From: Persicaria tinctoria
Taxonomy: Eukaryota > Streptophyta > Magnoliopsida > Caryophyllales > Polygonaceae
Direction of reading: 5' to 3'
NCBI GenBank assembly: GCA_037127255.1
Contig: JBANSL010000018.1
Span: forward strand, 9,583,175 to 9,647,174
Length of the DNA stretch: 64,000 bases
The notes beneath the pieces are model-generated. The model was not told the origin of the DNA and made no database searches. It worked only from the letters and a program-made list of their open reading frames with translations. Numbering within the stretch: the stretch's first letter is position 1; every line of letters starts with the position of its first letter. Position numbers and translations under genes: made by a program. Below, one piece after another: positions 23,059-33,854 of the stretch.

Positions 23059-23945
23059 TAAAAAAGCATGCATGAATAGTAAAACATCAAGGCTTATTAA
23101 TTATAAATGGTCATATTTCATCAATTTCACCCAATTTTATGTTTTTTCTTAAAATACCCAAACTACAACTTTAAAGTTTTCTCAAATCAACCATATTTTA
23201 TGTTTTCAAATAAAATACCCAAATGGTAACTATTAGGTTTTCTTAATCAACCCGATTTTAATCCAACAACAACAACAATAATATCCTTTTTTAATTGTAA
23301 TGATTAGGATTTTTGAGCTTTGTAGTTTTGGATTTCTTTTTTCGTTTTGATTAATATTTTTTTAAAGAAAGACTACCCTTCTTTACATCTTTTTTAATTA
23401 AATGACATCATTCTTATTACCTTAATGAAAAATTCGAAATACTATACTCATAGTTTCTTATAATGATACAATTATTATTTTTACTACTCCATCTATTAAT
23501 TAAAATATGTCATTTACCATTCATGCATGCTTTTTTTTAGAAGGATATAGACTATATAAAATAACAACTTTTTTTTACATTTGTTTTTATAAATTCATAA
23601 GCATGAAATTGTTAACAAATTATTTAAAAAGTTAATATTTAATATATTTTTAACACCTAAAAAACATGCATCAATAGTAAAACATCAAGTTTTAATTAAT
23701 GGAATGAGTATTATAGAAATTTACAAGGAAAAAAACTCAATTAGAACTATGTGCACATATGAATATTTACACCCATGTAAAACGTGTACAATTTTATAAG
23801 GAAAACAACCAAGTTACAACTATTTGCACATATGAATATTTACACACATATAAAAAATAATGTGAACAATTTAAATATGATTAAACCGCGCGCGTGCGCG
23901 CGCGGTACTTAACCTAGTTAGACCAAATATGCAATATAATCATCG

Positions 23946-24340
23946 TCTCCTTCCCTGTGTTTGCAGAGAGCGGCGGAGGGTAGAGTCAACGACGCCGACG
24001 GAGCGCTCGGGTGCCGCGTGGAGCCGAAGATGTGGACAGGGGCGTCGACGAGCCGGAGGAGAACCCATGGAGTATCCGACTTGCCCGCGCCAAGGACGTC
24101 GAGCCATGGATGAGCAACCCCCGGCTCTTCAACCTCGTCATCTGGCGTCTCGACTACTCCGACATCTCCCTCGTGATCTTCTCGTCCTTCTTCGCCCCGA
24201 TCTACTGCGCCTTCTACTGCCAAATCCGCTGGCGGATCCGTTGGGGTTTATCGACCATCTCAAATCTCATCGTACCAATCGGATTCAGATCTGGAGGGGT
24301 CGGAGTTTGTCCGATGACCGATCGAAGTCGATTCGGATAG
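23946..24340 (+). pseudogene. Unidentified GC-rich gene fragment
   Basis: After a possible acceptor (TTTGCAG at about 23965) a plus-strand frame reads [20 protein letters not shown], then [20 protein letters not shown] and [20 protein letters not shown]. This has the composition of a real protein: a charged segment followed by a possible membrane helix ([18 protein letters not shown]). I do not recognise the family. The base composition (GC-rich, CpG-rich) is unlike the surrounding transposon sequence, suggesting a captured exon or a leader-embedded host fragment. It could also be a chance frame in the copia leader. Confidence 0.35.
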
Positions 24341-24830
24341 GTTGGTGGATTTGATCTTCCAGGAGAGAGATCAGTGGATTTGATCGGAGCAAATCGGGAG
24401 ACAGATCTCCAGGAGAGAGATCGGGAGGTAAACGATGACGGCCAGATGGGTTAGAAATGAAAGCAATTGGTTTGAGGGGTTTAGTCACTCTCTTGGCCTG
24501 TAGATCAAGCCTTAGCGGGCGCGTCTCTTGAGTTCGATCGAGCAAGACTAATGATTTCAACCGAACCACCAAAACATGGCCGACTGCCGGTACATATGTG
24601 CACTGCAGGGCACCCGACTTCCATCTTCGGCTTCATCTATTGGCCTTTGTAGTCCTAGTTCACAAACAACATTTGAAAGGCAGAACATCCGACATCCTCG
24701 ATCGGCTTCTGGTTTGTCCCCGACTCAAGAATAAAGTCGGAGTTTTGGGGATCGATTTAGAATTGGAGATTCAGGGAGCTACAGGAAAAAGAAGCAGATA
24801 GATGAATGTTAGGGTTTTAGACTATCGTGC
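24341..24830 (-). other. Leader region of the copia element
   Basis: Lies on the minus strand between the 5' LTR and the expected gag. It contains repeated GGAGAGAGATC(A/G)G motifs (24362-24430) and ends with a damaged primer-binding region (CGTGCTG next to the LTR). No gag frame is recognisable. Confidence 0.4.
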
Positions 24831-25106
<276 letters not shown>

Positions 25107-25129
25107 TCCAACAGAGAATTTGGGATTTA

Positions 25130-25457
25130 GGGTCCGTTTGGTAATGCAAGTAGCTTTTCGGAGCTTTTGATTTTAATATTTTATAGTTTTAAATAAGTTA
25201 AATATAAGATTTTAATTTAATTAGCTGTTGAAATTGGATTTTCAACAGCTACTCACTCCAAGCTTTTCAGAATTCTATTCATTTTCTTCTATCTGATCAG
25301 CTAGTTTGCATCAGTTACTCTATCTGCTTGGTTACCAAACACCTTACTAGCTTCTGAAAACTCTAATTTAACATATATTAAACACACTTAATCTATCAGC
25401 TTCAGCTATCCTATCAGCTTCAGCTACCTCATCAGCTACGTTTTACCAAACTGACCC
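25130..25457. mobile_element. Tourist-like (PIF/Harbinger) MITE, 328 bp
   Basis: GGGTCCGTTTGGTAA at the left and TTTTACCAAACTGACCC at the right form the inverted repeat. TTA flanks both sides (25127-25129, 25458-25460). The GGG-x-C-x-GTTTGGT terminus with a TTA duplication is the Tourist signature. The interior has repeated ATCAGCTTCAGCTA motifs and no coding frame. Confidence 0.85.
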
Positions 25458-25555
25458 TTAGGCATTTACGGTAGATGTATGTATACTCTGTGTTTGTATA
25501 GATATTTTTTTTATAATTAATAATTTATATTATATACACAGTATATATATATATA

Positions 25556-26376
25556 CTAGTGTAGATCCCGTCCAGTGTACGGGGAATGCATTAATCTAAC
25601 TATAAATTATTTTTTCCTCCAAAAAATAATATAAATATAAATAAAATTAGTTCAACAGGTTATATATAATCTAAATATCTTTTAATTAGATTCTCTCAAA
25701 ATATAAATAAAATTCACATTTATAAGGTACTACGTAAAAGTTTTTTTTTTCTAATCTATGGTTAATTAAATCTCATGTAATTTAATTAGATAGTTGATTT
25801 TTAAAAATATTTTAATATTCTTTTTTATTAAATATGTAGTATATATTTATTACATTAGTTTACTAAAATATCTATGTACGGATGGATTGTGGCTACATAT
25901 ATGGCTATATAATATTTTAATTATTTATTTTGTCCTCAAAAAATAATATAGATAGATATAAAATAACAATTATTAAATGATTGATTTTGATATAAATAAT
26001 TCTTTCTATCAAAAAATAATCTAAATATAAATAAAATATCACCTATATATCAATTATTACATATTTATCTATTAATATTTTTGGTAAGTATGACTATGAA
26101 AATTAGTTTTATTAATTATTTTTATTATTACTACTATTACGTTTAATTATATTGACATAGTTTTTTCCTTATATAATATTTACTCTTTTATATATAAGAT
26201 ATTCCATCTATCCAATTATATGTGTTAATGGTAAAATAAAATAATTATTTTTATTAGATTTCCTTTTTGACGGGAGAAAGCTTTGCGAGACGCACCCACG
26301 CGCCGCCACGTAGGCAGATTCACTCACACGCCGCCACGCAGGACGCTACGCATCGGTTTTAGTATATGTATATAGA
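25556..26376 (-). mobile_element. Non-autonomous Helitron, 821 bp
   Basis: The minus-strand 5' end is TCTATATACATATACTAAAA (26376 leftward). The 3' end is hairpin CCCGTACACTGGACGGG, then ATCTACA and CTAG (25559-25556). It is inserted between A (25555) and T (26377). The interior is AT-rich except for a CpG-rich block near the 5' end (26285-26350, with CGCCGCCACG repeated). No coding content. Confidence 0.8.
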
Positions 26377-26595
26377 TTGTATGTATACAGTATACTATAT
26401 GTCTATATTTTATTTACAAAATTGTGGGTACCCGTTACGGGCCTCCCGTAACGGGTAGATTAACGTACCCAATCCCGTACCCGCTGCGGGCGCGGGCTTA
26501 GCGGCCTGCATGAGTTTTTCCCTCTATCTAAACCTGTACAACTTCACGGGCGGGCAGGACGGACCGGCCCGCGTTTGCCCAGGTATAAGAGAAAC

Positions 26596-26935
26596 CAATA
26601 CTTTTGTAGATTTTATTACAACACACACCATAGGTCCCTAGTACCATTACCATACTACTAATACTAGTATGTAGTATATAATATCATCTGATTAAGGATG
26701 TGATATTTGTTTTCAAAGATATAATACTCCTTGCATACGGTAAAAAAAATAATGTAAAATTAAAAAAGGTAGATGCCAAACATATAATATAATAAAATAT
26801 TATTTATAGGCCTTGCTTACTGCGTAGCTGTTAATCTTGTTTTGGACCCCATTTGGGTTGGAGGGGCACCAAGCAGTGGACCAAGATCAAAGATCAAACG
26901 GCGAGAATCAAAGAGAATAGAGGGAGTGCAACAAC
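26596..26935 (+). promoter_or_regulatory. Promoter/5' UTR region of VPS35
   Basis: This 340-bp interval between the hAT TSD and the VPS35 start must hold its proximal promoter. No TATA box can be chosen among the AT-rich options. The hAT nest therefore lies within 0.35 kb of the coding start. Confidence 0.4.
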
Positions 26936-29900
26936 ATGATTCCAGACGGAATCGAGGAGGAAGAGAAATGGCTGGCCGAAGGTGTCGCCGGAATCCAGCA
27001 CAACGCCTTCTACATGCATCGTGCTCTGGTAATTTACTCTCTTCCAACCAATTCAATCACACGCATCTCCCGATTCGATTCCCTACTCCTTCAATTTTGC
27101 TGAAACCCTAGCGATTTCTCTCCCTCTCAATCAAGGACTCCAACAATCTTCGAGATGTTTTGAAGTACTCGGCTCAGATGCTGTCGGAACTCCGGACCTC
27201 GAAACTCACTCCTCACAAATACTACGAGCTCTGTAACGATCCTTTCCCGACTATTTGCTCCACTTATGGATTTGATGATCTTGTTTTCGGTTGAAGTTCA
27301 AATTGTCTGTTATGACCTTCTTCTTAGATATGCGAGCATTTGATGAATTGAGGAGGCTTGAGATGTTCTTCAAGGATGAGAGCAGACACGGTGTTTCAGT
27401 TGTTGATCTGTATGAATTGGTTCAGCACGCTGGGAATATATTGCCTAGAATGTATGTAAAATAATCTCGCTATCAATTCCGAAATCTATATTATTTCACT
27501 GTAAATTGTGTTGCTGTAGTTGATTGTGTATGATGGAGGCTCGGTTTCTCATGGCATAGGCCAAATCAGTTTGCATTGTACCTTTTTGTTGTTTGGATAT
27601 ATATTTTTAGGTCATAGCGAGTAAATCTTTTGCCTATAGGCTTACACTTGAAGTGATCATCTATAGCGTTACAGCACTTTGTGCAAAGCAGTTTATGTGC
27701 ATCTACTCCTGGCATTTAGATTTCTTAACTGGGGTTTTGGGAGGGTTGGGCTGCAGGGACTAAGCTCTATGGTGCTAGTACTGGTGCCTGATACATTCAT
27801 ATTGATGTTTGCGTTATCAGGTATCTCCTTTGTACTGTTGGATCAGTGTACATTAAATCAAAGGAGGCTTCTGTGAAGGATATTCTCAAAGACCTTGTTG
27901 AGATGACTCGTACAGTTCAGCATCCAGTACGTGGGCTTTTCCTTAGGAGTTATCTTTGCCAGGTCACTAGAGATAAACTTCCTGCTTTTGGTTCAGGCTA
28001 TGCAGGGTAAGCAGAACCCTTATCCAGCCTCAACTGCTCAAAGAAACACATTATATATTTTTTTGGTGGGTAAAAAAACACATTATATTGTGCAGCATTG
28101 TAAAATGTGCAATTTCCTTAACTTGTCAGTTGTCTGACTGGATCTCAAAACGAGTGTACACAACATAGTTTGATGTATTATTTTCTTTGGGTGTAGAGAT
28201 GGCAACACGGTAATGGATGCTGTAGACTTTGTACTACAAAACTTCATTGAGATGAATAAGCTTTGGGTCCGGATGCAGCATCAGGTTCCTCATGCTTTCA
28301 ACCATTTTTGCTTATTAGATACACAGCACCATAATACTTGCTTGCCATAAGAGTGAAAGCGAATCATTAGGATATGATTTCGGCCATGCAGGTATTATGG
28401 TGCTTGCATCTGATTCATGTTCTTTCATGAAGTTGAGGACTTCAACCAAGCTTTATCCTCTGCAGGGCCGTATTCGACTAAATGAGAAGCATGAAAAGGA
28501 AAGGAGCGAGCTTCGCGATCTTGTAATTTCCTCTAGCTGAAAATATTGCTTAAAAATCTTATGTATTTGTCTTAAGGCAGCAGTGGTTGGGCTTGAGGGG
28601 GTGGTCGTTTTCATTTTGAGATTGCTTGCTCTCATTTCTGATGCATATATTTTACTAGGTTGGCAAGAATCTACATGTTCTTAGTCAAATAGAGGGTGTT
28701 AATCTGGAAATGTATAGAGATGTTGTACTCCCCAAAGTCTTAGAGCAGGTATTCTCTTGTATTCACTGCTTAAAAGCTGTTGCTATGATTTGCTAGACCT
28801 ACTGGTTACATTCTTGGGCTTAATCTTCCCTTTTCAGGTTGTGAATTGTAAAGATGACATTGCACAGCATTATTTAATGGAATGTATTATTCAAGTTTTT
28901 CCTGATGAATATCACTTGCAAACACTTGACGTACTACTAGGTGCTTGTCCTCAACTTCAGGTAATGAATGAAAATATTTTTAGTTTTGAACACCTTGTTG
29001 GTACTCGTTGCCTGTCAAGGACTATTAACAGATGTGTTTTATATGATTGAAAATATTTTTAGTTTTTGTATGTAATTGTTCTCCGAAGGAATCTCTCATC
29101 TGTTAACCCTTTCCATTATCAGCCAACAGTTGACATCAAAGCCGTGTTGTCTCAGCTAATGGATAGGTTGTCAAATTATGCTGCCTCAAGTACGGAAGTG
29201 AGTTGTGAGCATTTTTTGCTTTTTTGAGTTTTTTCATGGTTGCTTGTTTCTGCTCACTAATTATTAATCTCATGCAGGTTTTACCTGAATTTCTCCAAGT
29301 GGAAGCTTTTGCCAAGCTTAACAGTTCCATCGGCAAGGTATGTTACATGCCTACACCAAATATGCTAATTAGTTCTATTTTACATATCTGATTGCCTTTC
29401 ATGATTTTGAGCTAAGTTGCAGCCAAATAGCTTTTTCTCAATTGTCATTTAGGATTTACATTTTACGCATGCAATTAGATGTTCATGATTTTTGAGGTAA
29501 TTTGCAGCCAACTACCTTTTTATCTATTGTCATTTAGGATTTACACATGCAATTAGAATTGGGAAGATTTGAAAATACTCCCTCTATTTTTATGTGATTT
29601 TACTATTCATGCACGTTTTCTTAGGAGGATAAAAACTATATAAAATATTCTTTTAAAATTATATATATATTTTTTTATCATCCTAAGAAAACATGCATGA
29701 ATAGTAAATGTCATATAAAAAGTGGAGGGAGTAGGATTTTGTAAGCTTGGATCTTGGATAATGAAAATTCATTCATTCTTACTCAAAGACCATAGTCAAA
29801 GGTATCACAGTTTTATGTTTTTATCATCACTATAACTTAGTGTGCTGTTATGCAGGTAATAGAGTCTCAAGTTGAGATGCCTACTGCGGGAGCCATAATT

Positions 29901-32900
29901 TTACACACCTCTCTGTTGACATTTTGTCTCCGTGTTCATCCTGATCGGCTTGACTACGTGGATCAAGTGCTGGTATGTTTAATCCATAGCAATTAGTTGT
30001 CTTTAGTAGTGGGTTTAAGTGCTGTGTATATTCAGTTGGTTATATGTTTCAATGTGTATTTATTGATATCTGTTCATGACTACCACTTTGTATCTGTTGC
30101 ATCATATCACCATAATTAGGCAGTTACCATGTAGAACTGCACGGGGTTTTCCTTTGAAAAAAATTATGCTCACAGTACAATCTGATAGGTGGCTTTTATA
30201 TGGCTTCAATTGGTCGTTATTACTGTCATGTTTGTAGGTTCTTTTTACGGCTTATTTGTTTCAGTATAATCCTCTATTTTGGCCAACTGATAGTCTTGTC
30301 TCTTATATTTTTCTGCAGGGGGCATGTGTCAAGAAACTTTCTGGCATAGCCAAGCTTGAAGACACTAAAGCAACTAAACAAGTTGTAGCACTTTTAAGTG
30401 CTCCATTGGAGAAATATAATGATGCTGTCACAGCGTTGACACTTTCTAATTATCCTCGCATCATGGAGTATCTTGACAATGGAACAAATAAAGTCATGGC
30501 AATGGTTATTATACAAAACATTTTAAAGAATAGTACCCATATTGTCTCTGCTGATCAGGTAGTTTCTTGCTTTCGCCTACTATGCACCCTGATTTTTCAT
30601 GGACTCTTCATCTTTGAAAACTGATGTTCTGCCATCTGCAGGTAGAGGCATTATTTGAGTTGATCAAAGGGCTAATTGAAAATACACATGAAACACTCGA
30701 TGATGAGGTTAGTTTTTTACTATTAATTTTTGGATATTAGTTTCTTTTTGCATTCTCTAATTTTGGATTTGTGCCCATTTTTGGCGATTCAATATGGTAG
30801 TTTATCTTCTATTTTTACTGATCTACCAACACTAAATCAGCAAATTACCTTTTATCTGAACTTTTATCTACTTCTCCATACCTTCGTAGCTTGATGAGGA
30901 TGATTTCAAGGAAGAGCAAAATTCTGTAGCTCGCCTTGTCCATATGCTACATAATGATGACCCAAATGAAATGTTCAAGGTAATTTCCTGTGCAGAAGTT
31001 ACCTTAAATATTCTTATTTCTTAGCTTCATGGATCCCCTTGAACATTTCCGTGGACATTTTACTGTTTTTCATGGTGCACAGATTATATGTGTTGTGAAG
31101 AAGCATATTATGAGTGGAGGACCTACACGTGTACCTTTCACTATACCGGCTCTTGTTTTCTCTGCCCTCAAGGTTTGCCTAGTTCTTTGTATCACTAATA
31201 TAAAGGAAGGTTTTGGTGTACTTTTTCATGCTTTTGACAACGTGCCTTTATCAGCATAATGTTTCTTTAGCAAAATATCATATCAAATTTAATTATTTTG
31301 ATATTTTATGTATTGACTTTCAGTTAGTTCGGCGTTTACTAGGTCAGGATGGTGAAGTAGTAGGAGAAGAAGCTCCTGCAACTCCAAAGAAAGTTTTTCA
31401 CCTTGCAAATGAGGTATATTTGCTATAAAAGACACTTTTTACCTTTCAGTAGCTAGAAAGTTAGTGAAGGCAAATCAATGTGTACACTGTTGACTGTAAT
31501 GGGATTTCAAGCCTTTTTATTTATTTATTTAAATATGTATTTGTATGAGAGTTTCATGATAAGGATTTGGTAATTCAAGTAGCATTAGCACTTCCTGCCT
31601 AAGCAATAAGCATTCTCTTTGACCTGTAATTTTCTGTTTAATGACATTCGATATGATGTTGATGCACCTATATGACTCTTCTCATCGTATCCTTTGCTCT
31701 GCTTCAGACTATTGAGGCCCTTTCTTGTGTTCCATCTTCTGAAGTGGCCCTGAGGCTGTATTTACAGTGTGCTGAGGTGTGGTTACAAATGACTAATTAT
31801 TTCTGTCCATAGATTACGGTGTGTTTTATACGTCCTAACTATGATTATTTTTTCCACTCCAGGCTGCCAATGATTGCGATCTTGAACCAATTGCGTATGA
31901 ATTTTTCACCCAGGCATTATTGTTATACGAAGAAGAAATTGCAGTAATTGCTCTTCTATTAACTTTTCCTTGTCAATCCGATGAGATACCTGTATCCATT
32001 TATTAGGGAACCTTCTCTTTATGTTGCTTTACATTGTCCCTTTGCAATTAGGACTCCAAGGCACAATTTACCGCAATACATCTCATCATTGGGACTCTTC
32101 AGAGGATGCATGTTTTTGGTGTTGAGAATAGAGACACTCTAACACACAAAGCAACCGGAGTATAATGCTTATCTCTTATTCACTGCTTAATGGCACTACT
32201 ACCCTTCACACTCTCTCCCTATCTTACAATTGCCGCTTTCTTTTTTCAGTATTCAGCAAAACTTTTGAAAAAGCCTGATCAATGCCGAGCAGTCTATGCA
32301 TGCTCTCATTTGTTTTGGGATGATGAGCACGGTGGAATCAAGGACGGAGAAAGGTCAGGCTCCTCTTCAGACTCTCTCCTTTGCTCCTACTGCTGAATTC
32401 TTTTCGATAGAAACATGTCAAAAAAGGGGAAAAGCAATAGCAGTTTTGGTAGCAGCGTTAAGTTTATTTGGCTTTGTTGTCACAGGGTTCTGCTCTGCTT
32501 GAAGCGATCATTAAGAATTGCGAATGCTGCCCAGCAGATGGCAACTGCAACTCGTGGTAGCGGTGGGCCAGCTACACTGCTTATTGAAATTTTAAACAAG
32601 TTTGTGACTCTACTACTGTCTCACTGTTATTTTTATATTGTTACACAACATGTAATTAGTTTGTCTGTCATTATATTGTGATGCGTGCTTATAACTGGCT
32701 CTCATTTCGAACATGCTTCAGATATCTCTATTTCTTTGAGAAGGAAAATCCACAAATCACTTGCTCAGCAATCCAGGGGTTAATAGAATTGATCCAAACT
32801 GAGCTACAAAGTGACATACCACCTTCTCCAGCTCCAGATACTAATACGTTTCTTGCCAGCACTTTGCGATATATCCAGTTCCAGAAGCAAAAGCCTGGTG

Positions 32901-32935
32901 CCATGAAAGAAAAGTATGATCCGATTCAGTTGTGA
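26936..32935 (+). CDS. VPS35: Vacuolar protein sorting-associated protein 35 (retromer core), 22 exons, 791 aa
   Basis: VPS35 is the scaffold of the retromer (with VPS26 and VPS29), recycling vacuolar sorting receptors and PIN proteins from endosomes. Exons: 26936-27028, 27136-27232, 27328-27451, 27821-28006, 28197-28284, 28466-28522, 28659-28748, 28838-28960, 29123-29197, 29278-29337, 29856-29972, 30319-30558, 30642-30707, 30890-30979, 31083-31172, 31324-31413, 31708-31776, 31863-31943, 32052-32159, 32250-32353, 32486-32599, 32722-32935. All are GT-AG and sum to 2376 nt in one frame, 791 aa, the family's usual length. The VPS26-binding region shows [19 protein letters not shown] and a PRMYLL motif (residues 103-108). 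The C-terminal HEAT-like solenoid ends [15 protein letters not shown]. Start M1 follows the conserved [15 protein letters not shown]. It converges with the ABCB gene 0.9 kb downstream. A Stowaway MITE sits in intron 10. Confidence 0.97.
29578..29731. mobile_element. Stowaway MITE in VPS35 intron 10
   Basis: CTCCCTCTATTTTTATG at the left and the inverted end GTGGAGGGAG at the right, with TA on both sides (29576-29577, 29732-29733), the Tc1/mariner target duplication. The 154-bp interior forms a near-complete foldback (TTTCTTAGGAGGAT / ATCATCCTAAGAAA). Confidence 0.9.
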
Positions 32936-33854
32936 CCTATCTGTTCCTGTTGAAACCCGTATCTGCTATGTCTATGGCTTTTTCTTCCTAGTTTGCTTTC
33001 GCCGATGGTAGATGAGTCTGCAAGGGATGGTCTAGGTGTGCAGGTTGGATGCATAATAAGCTGGGAATGCGTCTTGTCCTTGAAAGATTATTCGTAAATG
33101 AATGAGCTAATCACTTGTAAGTATAATGCATTCCTCGCGACAGGTATCAAGGCCACCATCTGCTTTACCCTAGTATTGATCCATTTGAATTTTGAAAGAC
33201 TGATCTGTATTTGCAAGTATCAATTACGGTTTTACTCAAGAGGGAAAATAGGAATGGGTGTCAAATTATCAGTCATTTGATTATGTTGTACCTCAGTTTG
33301 TGTAATAATTCTTTATTTGTTTGATTTTCTCTTGAGTTTTAATGTTTCTAATTTTTTGGAATCATCATGAAATAGCAAGATGATGGACCTATAACCTATT
33401 ATGTATCTGCTTGACCCTGTGGATGGGATCATTTATAGATGAAATTTATATATGTCGCAATGTAGATGAAAATGAAGGAATTATTTGACCAGTCTGAAGT
33501 TAGTGTGTACATTGTAGTCTTAATAGATTTGCTTTGCGCTTGAAAGACTTGCTAATGTCAATGCAGTTTTACTTTCACGCAATCAAGTTGTTGTTGTTGT
33601 TGTGTGGTCTTCTTCATAGATTCTCCTAGCTCGAGAGAGCAGTGCTGTTTTGCTCTCTTGTTCGTTTACCTATTTCCAGTGCAGTATTTCAGTTGTAAGA
33701 ATTATACACTTGTTGGATGCTGATTACATTGTTTAACTGAAGAAAGTAAACACAGCTTTTGTGAACAGCTTGATTGATGCTGTCACAGATTTTTGTTGTT
33801 ATTACATTAGCAGCTGCAAGAAAAAACTGGACGAAGGCAAGACGATGAAGACTT
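32936..33854. other. Convergent intergenic region of VPS35 and ABCB copy 1
   Basis: Holds both 3' UTRs. Nothing coding. A TTGTTG run lies at 33588-33602. Parts of it are duplicated at 54047-54215 and 56092-56593. Confidence 0.6.

Larger units (their letters stand above)
19671..23700 (+). repeat. Internal tandem duplication (about 0.6 kb unit), first copy split by two insertions
   Basis: The second copy, 23107-23700, is continuous: ATTTCATCAATTTCACCC... to ...ACATGCATCAATAGTAAAAC. The first copy matches it in three pieces: 19671-19830, 22105-22488 and 23062-23100. The gaps are exactly the inner Helitron (19848-22101) and the MITE (22489-23058). Copy 2 therefore serves as an empty-site control for both insertions. 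Part of each unit (22317 and 23480 onward) resembles a Stowaway arm. Confidence 0.8.
19416..23917 (+). mobile_element. Candidate outer Helitron
   Basis: The 3' end is a good Helitron terminus: a GC hairpin of about 22 bp (23884-23906, CCGCGCGCG...CGCGCGCGG), then ACTTAAC and CTAG at 23914-23917, followed by T. A 5' end compatible with the A|TC rule lies at 19416 (TCTTAAACCCTATATAATAG) but is not distinctive. The interval contains an internal tandem duplication, an inner Helitron and a MITE. The 3' end is firm; the 5' end is a guess. Confidence 0.45.

Noticed and set aside
23884..23906. GC-rich hairpin as a transcription terminator
   Set aside because: It is followed by ACTTAACCTAG|T, which fits a Helitron 3' end; intrinsic terminators of this kind are bacterial.
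26842..27111. 89-codon plus-strand frame overlapping VPS35 exon 1
   Set aside because: It is in another frame; the VPS35 start at 26936 gives the conserved N-terminus and correct splicing.
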